A stretch of DNA of 64,000 nt. Origin: J054 sp965223095. Lineage in GTDB: Bacteria; Pseudomonadota; Gammaproteobacteria; Steroidobacterales; GCA-2729495. Positions 46,621 to 54,968 of the stretch are shown here, in pieces (position 1 is the stretch's first letter; every line of letters starts with the position of its first letter). A model generated the notes under the pieces. It was not told the origin of the DNA. It saw only the letters and a list, made by a program, of their open reading frames with translations, and made no database searches. The stretch covers positions 3,038,001 through 3,102,000 of the forward strand of contig OZ244979.1 of NCBI GenBank assembly GCA_965223095.1, written 5' to 3'. Both the position numbers and the translations under genes were made by a program.

Positions 46621-46650
46621 ACGGCAGCTCGCCGCGAGCTGCCGTTTTTG
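46621..46650 (+). terminator. Intrinsic terminator after the PuuD-like gene
   Basis: A perfect 11-bp stem (ACGGCAGCTCG at 46621-46631 with CGAGCTGCCGT at 46635-46645) closes a three-base loop and is followed by TTTTG. It lies 20 nt after the PuuD-like stop and 20 nt before the nadC ATG, so nadC probably has little read-through, or the hairpin sits in its leader. Confidence 0.85.
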
Positions 46651-46670
46651 TCTTGCACGGACAGCAAGCG

Positions 46671-47522
46671 ATGAGCGACACAAGCCTGTCTGAACACATC
46701 AAAGCGACGGTGGAAGCGGCCTTGCGCGAGGACATCGGCGACGGCGACTTAACAGCAGCACTGGTACCGGCACAACAAAGCGCCAAAGCCGTGATCATCG
46801 CCCGGGAATCTGCCGTACTGTGTGGCCAAGCCTGGGCCGACGCAGTCTTTGAACAGCTGGGTGACCAAGTTCGCTTGGCGTGGCAGGTCGCTGAGGGCGA
46901 TCAGGTCACCGCCGATCAAGTCATCTGCGAACTGCGGGGACCGGCCAGGCCTCTGCTCACAGGTGAACGCACCGCACTAAATTTCTTGCAGCTACTCTCA
47001 GGGACAGCCACCGCGGCACATCGGGCAGCGGCAGCCGTGGCGGGCACCGCCGTCAGTATTCTGGATACGCGTAAGACCATTCCGGGGCTTAGGCTCGCAC
47101 AGAAGTATGCCGTGCGTTGTGGTGGCGCGAAAAACCATCGCATTGGTTTATACGATGCCGTACTCATCAAAGAAAACCACATCGTTGCGGCCGGCGGTAT
47201 CAAGCCAGCTGTTCGCGCAGCCCTGGAACAAGCTGTAAAAGTACTCATCCAAGTGGAAGTGGAGACACTCGACCAAGTACGCGAAGCACTGCGCTCTGGA
47301 GCGCAACGCCTGCTATTGGATAATTTTGACCTCGACCAGTTAAGCAATGCCGTGCAGTTGCGCAACGAACTGAATCCTGATGTGAAGCTGGAAGCATCGG
47401 GTGGTATCACCCGCGATAGTTTGGACGAAGTCGCGGCCACCGGCATCGACTTTATCTCCAGCGGCGCGTTAACTAAGCACGTAAGGGCCATCGATTTATC
47501 CATGCGATTCAAGTTCGAATAG
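46671..47522 (+). CDS. nadC: Nicotinate-nucleotide pyrophosphorylase (quinolinate phosphoribosyltransferase)
   Basis: Converts quinolinate and PRPP to nicotinate mononucleotide in de novo NAD synthesis. The 283 residues contain REDIGDGDLTAALVP, the core LDTRKTIPGLRLAQKYAVRCGGAKNHRIGL, YDAVLIKENHI, and EVEVETLDQ-type residues in the barrel, ending GIDFISSGALTKHV. The ATG at 46671 (MSDTSLSEHIKATVEAA) is chosen because a longer frame runs through the terminator hairpin. Length is normal. Confidence 0.95.
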   Translation: MSDTSLSEHIKATVEAALREDIGDGDLTAALVPAQQSAKAVIIARESAVLCGQAWADAVFEQLGDQVRLAWQVAEGDQVTADQVICELRGPARPLLTGERTALNFLQLLSGTATAAHRAAAAVAGTAVSILDTRKTIPGLRLAQKYAVRCGGAKNHRIGLYDAVLIKENHIVAAGGIKPAVRAALEQAVKVLIQVEVETLDQVREALRSGAQRLLLDNFDLDQLSNAVQLRNELNPDVKLEASGGITRDSLDEVAATGIDFISSGALTKHVRAIDLSMRFKFE

Positions 47523-47560
47523 CAAAAATCTACACAGCAAAAAGTACCCGGCACCGTCTG

Positions 47561-48124
47561 ATGAACCACGCCGAAGCGAAATACACAAAGCCCGCTATAC
47601 TGCTGCATTGGTTGATTGCAAGCCTGCTGGTGGTACAGATTCCACTGGCCTACTACATGATCAATCAGCCCTTAAGTCCAGACAAACTCGCTAACTACGC
47701 CTTGCACAAATCGCTGGGGATGAGCATTTTCAGCTTGTCGGCACTGCGCCTAGCCTGGCGCAGCCTGAACCCGCCACCGCCGCTACCCAGCCAACTCCCC
47801 AGGTGGCAGGCTCGCGCGGCACGCCTGACCCAATGGCTGTTATACGGCATCACCTTTGCCATGCCCATGGCGGGCTGGCTGAGTTCCTCGGCCGCGAATT
47901 TTCCCGTTAGCTTTTTCGGTTGGCTGACCCTGCCGGATCTGGTCGCGCCCGATCAGGTTCTACACGAGCAATTGGAACTGACTCATCGACTACTGGCGTA
48001 TGGCCTTTTCGCGCTGCTATGCCTACATGTTGGTGCAGCCTTACGGCACCGCTTCGTCAAGAACGACGAGGTACTCGCCGGCATGCTGCCTTGGGCCGAT
48101 CGAAAAAAGAAAGCCCTCGCGTAA
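47561..48124 (+). CDS. Cytochrome b561 family protein
   Basis: A 187-residue di-heme membrane cytochrome with four hydrophobic helices. Candidate heme-ligand histidines are in ILLHWLIAS (helix 1), NYALHKSLGM (helix 2), and the C-terminal pair LTHRLLAYGLFALLCLHVGAALRH. This matches the proteobacterial YodB/CybB-type b561, thought to pass electrons between quinol and periplasmic partners. It follows nadC by 38 nt; the pairing has no evident functional reason. The ABC exporter gene follows on the same strand. Confidence 0.9.
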   Translation: MNHAEAKYTKPAILLHWLIASLLVVQIPLAYYMINQPLSPDKLANYALHKSLGMSIFSLSALRLAWRSLNPPPPLPSQLPRWQARAARLTQWLLYGITFAMPMAGWLSSSAANFPVSFFGWLTLPDLVAPDQVLHEQLELTHRLLAYGLFALLCLHVGAALRHRFVKNDEVLAGMLPWADRKKKALA

Positions 48125-48217
48125 ATTCATTCGCACCAGCCAGCGCGACCGCGCTCGCTATGAACAAGTGATGCTGCCGGCATCGTGGCTCGGGTGGGGA
48201 GAGCCTATACTGCGCCA

Positions 48218-50056
48218 ATGCATGGAGCCGCTGGCAACAAAGACTATAGCCGCCGCTGGTCAGGCGACTGGGCGGTGATTCGTAGTCTTGCTCCCTACTT
48301 TCTGGAGTTTCGCGGCCGGGTCGTTCTGGCCCTGTTATTCCTGATACTGGCGAAAATCGCCAGCGTCATGCTGCCCTTGGTCATGAAATACATCGTGGAC
48401 GCTCTGGACAGCAAAGAAAGCCAGCTCATTGCGGTACCCCTGGCGCTATTGCTCGCCTATGGATTGCTGCGCTTGGGCAATATCGTCCTCACCGAAGTAC
48501 GTGATGCCATTTTTGGTCGAGTCACCGAACGTGCCATGCGCCGCGTTGGCCTCAAAGTCTTCGAGCACTTACATGCGCTAGATTTAGACTTTCATCTGTC
48601 GCGGCAAACCGGCGCGCTGGCCCGAGACATTGAACGCGGCACCAACGGCATAAGCTTCTTGATGCGGTCGACATTGTTCAATATCGTGCCGACGCTGTTC
48701 GAAATTAGCCTGGTTCTAATAATTTTGGCCAGCAATTTTAGCCTATGGTTTCCATGCATCGTGCTTTTCGCCGTCGCCATCTACATCATGTTTTCGATAG
48801 TCGTCACCGAATGGCGCACTGGCTTCGTTCGCGAGATGAATACCGCGGATAACAGCACAAACAACTATGCCGTCGATAGCTTGCTGAATTTTGAAACGGT
48901 TAAGTACTTCGGCAATGAACAGTACGAAGCCCAAGAGTACGACGAACACCTAGCTGACTGGGAGCGTGCCCGACGCCGAAACCGGCTTTCACTGGCAACG
49001 CTCAACAGCGGCCAAGCATTGGTCGTGAGCAGCGCCATGACAATCTTGATGATACTGGCGGCCAATTTTGTAGTCGCCGGCCAAATGTCATTGGGTGATT
49101 TGGTGATGATCAATGCCTATATGATGCAATTGTTTATTCCGCTGAACTTCCTGGGCTTCGTCTACCGAGAAATCAAGCGCGCGCTGGCGGATATCGAACA
49201 ACTGTTTGGCTTGATGCAAAGGTCGCCCAAGATTCAGGACAAGCCTGGCGCACCGGATTTGGCTTGCAGCCACGGCGGCGTGAGCTTTGACTCGGTTAGT
49301 TTTGCTTATAACGAGGACCGGCAAATACTCAAAGACATTAGCTTCACCATACCTGCGGGTCAAAAGTTCGCCGTCGTTGGGCCCAGCGGGGCGGGCAAGT
49401 CTACCCTTGCCCGGCTGCTATTTCGCTTCTACGACGTAAGCGCAGGCAGCATTTCCATCGATGGCCAGGATATCCGAGATGTCACACAAGACAGCTTGCG
49501 ACGCGCCATCGGTGTTGTCCCTCAGGATACGGTGCTCTTCAATAAGAGTATTCGCGAAAACATCGCCTATGGACAACCGTCGGCCGGCGAAGATGAAATC
49601 TTGCAAGCTATGCGTTTGGCGCACTTAGAACATTTTGTCGCCCAACTGCCCAATGGGCTTAACACCACGGTGGGTGAGCGTGGTCTAAAAGTTTCCGGCG
49701 GAGAAAAACAGCGAATTGCCATTGCACGTGTATTGCTCAAGAATCCGGCAATATTGATTTTCGACGAAGCCACCTCGTCACTAGACTCCAATGCAGAAGC
49801 TGCGATTCTGACGGCCTTACGGGAAGTCTCGGCAAAACACACAACCCTCGCCATTGCCCATCGCCTGGCCACGGTGGTTGATGCTGATCAGATACTGGTG
49901 CTGCGCGATGGTCGTATCGTCGAACAAGGTCCCCACGAAGATTTATTACAACAGCGAGGAACCTACGCCCAACTGTGGGAGATGCAACAAGGCGACTCAA
50001 ATGGCGACGCAGCGTTTCTTGGTGACGGCGATCTAAAAACCGAGCGTGTCAGCTAG
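48218..50056 (+). CDS. Atm1-type ABC half-transporter
   Basis: An exporter fusing a six-helix membrane domain (about 20-320) and an ATPase domain (about 345-590). The motif LLNFETVKYFGNE in the membrane domain is characteristic of the Atm1/ABCB7/HMT1 group, which exports glutathione-linked sulfur or metal conjugates. The ATPase has Walker A VVGPSGAGKSTLAR, the Q-loop VVPQDTVLF, signature KVSGGEKQR (Val where Leu is usual), Walker B ILIFDEATSSLDS and the H-loop IAHRLATV. The ATG at 48218 is most likely; a GTG at 48185 would add 11 residues. It overlaps convergently with the acetoacetyl-CoA synthetase gene by 8 nt. Confidence 0.88.
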   Translation: MHGAAGNKDYSRRWSGDWAVIRSLAPYFLEFRGRVVLALLFLILAKIASVMLPLVMKYIVDALDSKESQLIAVPLALLLAYGLLRLGNIVLTEVRDAIFGRVTERAMRRVGLKVFEHLHALDLDFHLSRQTGALARDIERGTNGISFLMRSTLFNIVPTLFEISLVLIILASNFSLWFPCIVLFAVAIYIMFSIVVTEWRTGFVREMNTADNSTNNYAVDSLLNFETVKYFGNEQYEAQEYDEHLADWERARRRNRLSLATLNSGQALVVSSAMTILMILAANFVVAGQMSLGDLVMINAYMMQLFIPLNFLGFVYREIKRALADIEQLFGLMQRSPKIQDKPGAPDLACSHGGVSFDSVSFAYNEDRQILKDISFTIPAGQKFAVVGPSGAGKSTLARLLFRFYDVSAGSISIDGQDIRDVTQDSLRRAIGVVPQDTVLFNKSIRENIAYGQPSAGEDEILQAMRLAHLEHFVAQLPNGLNTTVGERGLKVSGGEKQRIAIARVLLKNPAILIFDEATSSLDSNAEAAILTALREVSAKHTTLAIAHRLATVVDADQILVLRDGRIVEQGPHEDLLQQRGTYAQLWEMQQGDSNGDAAFLGDGDLKTERVS

Positions 50057-51989
50057 ACAATTCTTTACGGTTTTCGAAGACCTTAATTATTTCAGGATTC
50101 GCTAGAGCATGTAGGTTCTTCACCGGCCGACCGTGAATAGTCTCGCGAACGGCAAATTCACTAAGCTTGCCTGACAGGGTGCGCGGTAGCCCGGGAACCG
50201 CAACGATACGCGCCGGCACATGCCGGGGACTGGCCGCTTGACGAATCTGCCGCCGAATGCGCAGTTTTAGCTCAGCGTCCAATGTGTATTCATCACGCAT
50301 TACCACGAACAAGACAACTCGCTGATCATCTTGCCAGGCTTGGCCCACCGCCACTGACTCCAATATTTCCTCGATAGCTTCAATACAGCGATAAATTTCC
50401 GCAGTACCAATACGCACGCCACCGGGATTCAACACCGTATCGGAACGTCCCAGCATGACGTAACCCCCTTGGGGTGTTTCCGTCATCAAATCACCATGAC
50501 ACCATACACCCGGAAAACGCTTGAAATAGGCGGCAAGATAGCGAGCCTGGCCGGGATCGCCCCAAAAGCCCAGCGGCATGGAAGGAAATGCTCGCGTACA
50601 AATCAACTCGCCGGCTACACCCGCCAATCGACTACCGCCGTCGTCCCAAACCTCAACGGCCATTCCCAGCATCGGTGCCTGAATCTGGCCCCGGTAAACC
50701 GGAGCACAGGGATTGCCGCCGACGAAACAAGCCAACAGATCTGTCCCGCCCGAAATGGATGCCAGGTGAACATCCGACTTTATCGATTCATACACAAAAT
50801 CGAAACTGCTAGCCGACAAGGGCGAACCCGTGGAAGCAAGGGTGCGAATACTGCTTAAGTCACAAGAATTCTTGGGTTCGATGTCCGCCTTTCTCAGGGT
50901 ATCCAAGAATTTTGCCGAGGTACCGAAAAAGCTTATCTGCTCCTGCTCGGCGTATTTGAACAGGCGATAAGCATCGGGGTAGCTAGGTGAACCGTCGTAT
51001 AAACAAATACTGGCACCCGATGCCAAGGCCGAAACCAGCCAATTCCACATCATCCAACCGCAGGTCGTAAAGTAAAAAACCCGATCTCCAGAACCGATGT
51101 CACAATGTAGTTGCTGTTCCTTGAGATGTTGCAGCAATACACCACCGGCGCGATGGACAATGCACTTGGGCATTCCGGTGGTGCCACTGGAGAACACGAT
51201 GCACAGAGGGTGGTCGAAGGGTAATTGAGCAAAATTGAGCGGCGCGCCTTCACCGCCGGCCAAAAACTGCTGCCAATCCATAACCTGGTCTGGCAAATCG
51301 AAATCCACGCAACGCAGCATTACGATGTGCTCGACGCTCGGCAATTGTGCCGCGAGACCAATGAGCTTGTCGCGCGTATCGATTAGCTTGCCATTGTATC
51401 GATAGCCATTGCAGCCGATTAACATCCGCGGCTGTATTTGCCCGAACCGGTCCAGCAACCCACGCTCGCCAAAATCGGGCGACGCACTTGAAAATGTCAT
51501 GCCCAGCGCACTGGCGCCCAATAAGGCAACCACGGCTTCCGGCGTATTGGGCAACACCACAGCCAGCCGGTCTCCGGCTTGCATGCCCATGGCTTCAAGG
51601 GATTCGCGGCAGGCAGCCGTAGCCGACCGCAAATCATCCCAAGACAAACGCGACAGCTGACCATCTTCAGTCAGCGCGACAATCGCATCGTCATGGCCCG
51701 TGTTGCGCAACAGATTTTCGGCGAAGTTCATGCGCGCATTGGGAAAAAAACGCGTCTGAACCATATCGGCACCCGCTTCCACCGCGGGCTCACCGCGGGC
51801 GCCGATGACGTCGCAGAAACTCCAAACCGCTGACCAGAACTCTTCCGGATGCTCCACACTCCAAGCATGCGCGGCCGCATAGTCAAGTTCTCGCGCCCCG
51901 GTATGTTGGCCCGCGAACCGGAGAAATTTCACCAGCCGAGTTTGCCTGCGCATGTCAGGCCTGGGATGCCAAAGTGCCGTTACGGCCAT
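50049..51989 (-). CDS. Acetoacetyl-CoA synthetase
   Basis: An ANL-family ligase that activates acetoacetate with ATP and CoA. From the ATG at 51989 it has 646 residues. Visible are the acs-like N-terminal domain, the P-loop motif FSSGTTGMPKCIVH, TTCGWMMWNWLVSAL, the adenylate-binding region SISGGTDLLACFVGG, GDLMTETPQGGYVMLGRSDTVLNPGGVRIGTAEIYR, and the C-terminal catalytic lysine region LPRTLSGKLSE. An upstream frame extends 16 codons to 52037, but MAVTALWHPRPDM looks like the family start. It may act with the thiolase encoded at 21223 in acetoacetate or PHB use. Confidence 0.92.
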   Translation of the reverse strand: MAVTALWHPRPDMRRQTRLVKFLRFAGQHTGARELDYAAAHAWSVEHPEEFWSAVWSFCDVIGARGEPAVEAGADMVQTRFFPNARMNFAENLLRNTGHDDAIVALTEDGQLSRLSWDDLRSATAACRESLEAMGMQAGDRLAVVLPNTPEAVVALLGASALGMTFSSASPDFGERGLLDRFGQIQPRMLIGCNGYRYNGKLIDTRDKLIGLAAQLPSVEHIVMLRCVDFDLPDQVMDWQQFLAGGEGAPLNFAQLPFDHPLCIVFSSGTTGMPKCIVHRAGGVLLQHLKEQQLHCDIGSGDRVFYFTTCGWMMWNWLVSALASGASICLYDGSPSYPDAYRLFKYAEQEQISFFGTSAKFLDTLRKADIEPKNSCDLSSIRTLASTGSPLSASSFDFVYESIKSDVHLASISGGTDLLACFVGGNPCAPVYRGQIQAPMLGMAVEVWDDGGSRLAGVAGELICTRAFPSMPLGFWGDPGQARYLAAYFKRFPGVWCHGDLMTETPQGGYVMLGRSDTVLNPGGVRIGTAEIYRCIEAIEEILESVAVGQAWQDDQRVVLFVVMRDEYTLDAELKLRIRRQIRQAASPRHVPARIVAVPGLPRTLSGKLSEFAVRETIHGRPVKNLHALANPEIIKVFENRKELSS

Positions 51990-52186
51990 CGCGGATTTTG
52001 TACTCCGAAAATCACAATCTTTAGCCGCGGCCAGCACTTACAAACAGACTAAGTCGCGCAAAACCCATCCGTTACACGGCAAGATATTGTCAGCCACTAG
52101 ACACGCCGTGGCCCGGCTCAGCCTGCTTAATAACCGTCCCTACGAGCTTACAAAACACGAACGAGCTGAACAGTAGTGCAAACGGC

Positions 52187-54859
52187 TCAAGCATTCACGG
52201 CGGTCATCAGCACTCGGGACGGCTCGTCCACACCATAACCCTGGGCGTAATCCACGCCTATGCCACGCAGCATGGTGATGATTTCTTGATTCTCGGCGAA
52301 TTCCGCGATGGTTTGCTTACCGGTGAGGTGACCGATTTCGTTGATTGACCGCACCATTTCCCGGTCTATGGCGTCGTGCAGTATTTCCTTGACGAAACTA
52401 CCGTCAATTTTCAAAAAATCCACCGGGAAATGCTTGAGATAACCGAAAGACGACAAGCCCGTGCCAAAATCGTCCAGTGCGAACTTGCAACCCAGTTCGC
52501 GCAGCGCATTGATGAAGCGACTGGCCTGGGCGTAGCTGGCAATGGCTGCGGTTTCGGTAATCTCAAAACAAATCTTGGTCGCATCCAGACCACTCTCCTG
52601 GAGTTGCTGCACGACATAGGGCAGAAAATTATCGTCCGTTAAGCTCTGCCCGGAGAGATTAATGGAACACAGCGATAGACGTTCCCGTTCGTCGGCCTCG
52701 GACACCAGCCATCGAAAAGCCTGTCTGACAACCCAACGGTCTATATTCGGCGTTATGCCATAGCGCTCTGCAGCTGATATAAACAAATCGGGCGATACGA
52801 GCTTGCCGTTTTCATCACGCATCCGCAGTAGCAGTTCGTAGTGCGCCCCTTCTTCTTTAACCTGCAAAGGTAAGATGGTTTGCCGAAATAATTCGAAGCG
52901 ATTTTCTTCTAGGGCATTATTAATGCGCGCCGCCCACTGCATTTCACGGCGCCGGCGGAGCATATCAATATCATTGTCTTGGTAACTATAGATACGATTT
53001 CGACCAGCCTCCTTCGCTGCCTGGCAGGCACTGTCAGCCGCACTTAAGAGGTTGGCGACATCTTCGCTCTCCTGAGTGATGGGCACGACACCAATACTCA
53101 CACCCAAGGAAAAAGTTCTGTCATCCCAGGTAAATTTGTGCTCACGGATCGCTTCGCGCAAACCATCCGCGGTGCGCATGGCCTCCTCCAGACTGCAACT
53201 TTCCAGGAGTAATCCAAATTCATCACCACCCAGTCGCGCTAGCGTATCGCGCCAGCGAATCTTGGCCTTTAGCAGCGCACCCAACTGACTCAGCAGCGAA
53301 TCCCCGGCACTATGACCACAGGAGTCATTCACAATTTTGAATTGATCCAAGTCCAGATAGCACAGGGTATAGGATGCTTCTTGAGCCTTCGCACTCTTCA
53401 GGGCTCGCTCCAGGCGATTTTCGAACTCACGCCGATTGACCAGGCCAGTCAAAATGTCGTGACTCGCGTGATAACTCAAGCGCCGATTGAGCTCCCGGGC
53501 CTCGCTCACATCGTGAAATACTAAGACACCACCGGACACATCGCCGCGATCATTGCGAATGGGCGACGCTGTACTTTCGATATAAATTTCGTTGCCGTCG
53601 CGTCGAATCAATAGCGTGGGCCTGACCGTTTTTATGGACCGATTGCGACGGATGGAAACCGCCAAAGGATTTTCCAAGGGCTCGCAGGTCTCCTCATGAA
53701 AGCCACGAAAAATCTCGTCAATGGGCCGCCCCGTTGCGTCATCCACCCGCCAGCCTGTTAACTCCTCGGCCACCGGATTTAAATACTCCACGTTGCAATC
53801 TGCATCGGTGGTCACCACGCCATCGCCGATGGACTGCAAGGTGATCTGCGCACTTTCCTTTTCACGGAATAGCGCTTCTTCGTAGATTTTTTGCTCGGTG
53901 ATGTCGGTTTCCACACCCAACAAACGCCGCAGGCGTCCACCGTCGTCCATAAGCCCTTTCGCGCGACACTGTACCCAGCGCCATTCACCGTCGCGACGCC
54001 GCATGCGATGTACGCTCTCGAAAACCTCGGTCTTACCCGCCAGATGATCCCGCAATTTGGCCTGTACCTTCGCCAGATCGTCGTTATGCACCAAGCGCCG
54101 CCAATCGGGAGGTGATCGCGCCAATTCCTCATCCGAATAACCCATGATGGCTTTCCAGCGCGGTGAAAAGGTCAAGACATTACCCAGGGCGTCGAAATCC
54201 CAGGTGCCATCGTTGGCCGTGCGAATCATTACATCTTCGCGTTCTTGCAATAAGGACAAAGCCTGGGAGTCACGCAGCCGCGATAGGCCCGAGGCAAAGC
54301 TGGAACCAACCAGCTTGAGTAGCAGTTGATGATCCGCACTCCATTCCGGTTGCGGACGACCATAGCAAAAGGCGACAAAACCCACCGCTTGTCCACGGAT
54401 TACTAGACCCACTGATTGAACCGCGGCAACCTTCAGGGAAGCCCAATAATCCGCATCGTCAGTCTGCGCCGGTGCCGGCCCTGCCGTATCGGGAATACCG
54501 TAGAGCCTCAGGTGTGTGAATTCGGCTTGCAAGGCGGGCAAGTTCGCCATGGACTCGCCCTTCAAGACTTCGGGGTTGCAGGCAGCAAACGCGCCGCAAG
54601 CCGCAAATACCTGGTCGATACTTTCGCCACTGGGGTCCAGTACTGCTATGCAGACGGCGTCACAAGACACAACCTCCTGCAACAGCTCAACACTACTTTG
54701 TACCGTGGCATCCGCCGTCTCGCCGTCGAGGTTCTGCAAATCCACGGCCAGCTTGGTACACACCACGTCCAGTCCACTGGGCTTGCGGATACCCCGCAAG
54801 ACCTGCTGCAAACCAGTTAGGGTCGAGCTATGGTCCAAGTTCTCATCTCCCGCGGCCAC
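52187..54859 (-). CDS. GAF-PAS-PAS-GGDEF-EAL cyclic-di-GMP protein
   Basis: An 890-residue cytoplasmic sensor and c-di-GMP enzyme. A GAF-like domain (about 35-195) is followed by two PAS/PAC units (about 205-325 and 335-455), a GGDEF domain with intact GGDEF at 544-548 and an allosteric I-site RWRD at 535-538, and an EAL domain (about 645-880). In the EAL domain the signature reads YELLLRMRD (ELL at 675-677, keeping the glutamate), and NLSGQSL, CFEITETA, LDDFGTGLSSFGYL and KIDGSF are present. Both synthesis and breakdown are possible. No transmembrane segment is apparent. It lies 109 nt downstream of the phosphonate cluster on the same strand. Confidence 0.9.
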   Translation of the reverse strand: MAAGDENLDHSSTLTGLQQVLRGIRKPSGLDVVCTKLAVDLQNLDGETADATVQSSVELLQEVVSCDAVCIAVLDPSGESIDQVFAACGAFAACNPEVLKGESMANLPALQAEFTHLRLYGIPDTAGPAPAQTDDADYWASLKVAAVQSVGLVIRGQAVGFVAFCYGRPQPEWSADHQLLLKLVGSSFASGLSRLRDSQALSLLQEREDVMIRTANDGTWDFDALGNVLTFSPRWKAIMGYSDEELARSPPDWRRLVHNDDLAKVQAKLRDHLAGKTEVFESVHRMRRRDGEWRWVQCRAKGLMDDGGRLRRLLGVETDITEQKIYEEALFREKESAQITLQSIGDGVVTTDADCNVEYLNPVAEELTGWRVDDATGRPIDEIFRGFHEETCEPLENPLAVSIRRNRSIKTVRPTLLIRRDGNEIYIESTASPIRNDRGDVSGGVLVFHDVSEARELNRRLSYHASHDILTGLVNRREFENRLERALKSAKAQEASYTLCYLDLDQFKIVNDSCGHSAGDSLLSQLGALLKAKIRWRDTLARLGGDEFGLLLESCSLEEAMRTADGLREAIREHKFTWDDRTFSLGVSIGVVPITQESEDVANLLSAADSACQAAKEAGRNRIYSYQDNDIDMLRRRREMQWAARINNALEENRFELFRQTILPLQVKEEGAHYELLLRMRDENGKLVSPDLFISAAERYGITPNIDRWVVRQAFRWLVSEADERERLSLCSINLSGQSLTDDNFLPYVVQQLQESGLDATKICFEITETAAIASYAQASRFINALRELGCKFALDDFGTGLSSFGYLKHFPVDFLKIDGSFVKEILHDAIDREMVRSINEIGHLTGKQTIAEFAENQEIITMLRGIGVDYAQGYGVDEPSRVLMTAVNA

Positions 54860-54900
54860 GCTTCATTACCGGCACGGCGAACTGCTCATCTCGGTCGCAA

Positions 54901-54957
54901 TGACCCCGTGATCACTTGGAGCAGGATTTTGACAGATTACTGGGGTCAGAGTAAAAA
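54901..54957. repeat. REP-like inverted repeat
   Basis: TGACCCC at 54901-54907 is mirrored by GGGGTCA at 54942-54948, followed by GAGTAAAAAC. The sequence GGGGTCAGAGTAAAA resembles, from memory, short palindromic elements that flank Y1-type (RAYT) transposase genes in many Gammaproteobacteria. No transposase is present. It sits between the c-di-GMP gene and the YidC-like gene. Confidence 0.4.
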
Positions 54958-54968
54958 CAATCTTCTAC

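Noticed and set aside
46611..46670. Upstream-extended nadC start
   Set aside because: The extra 20 codons run through a perfect terminator hairpin and have no family similarity.
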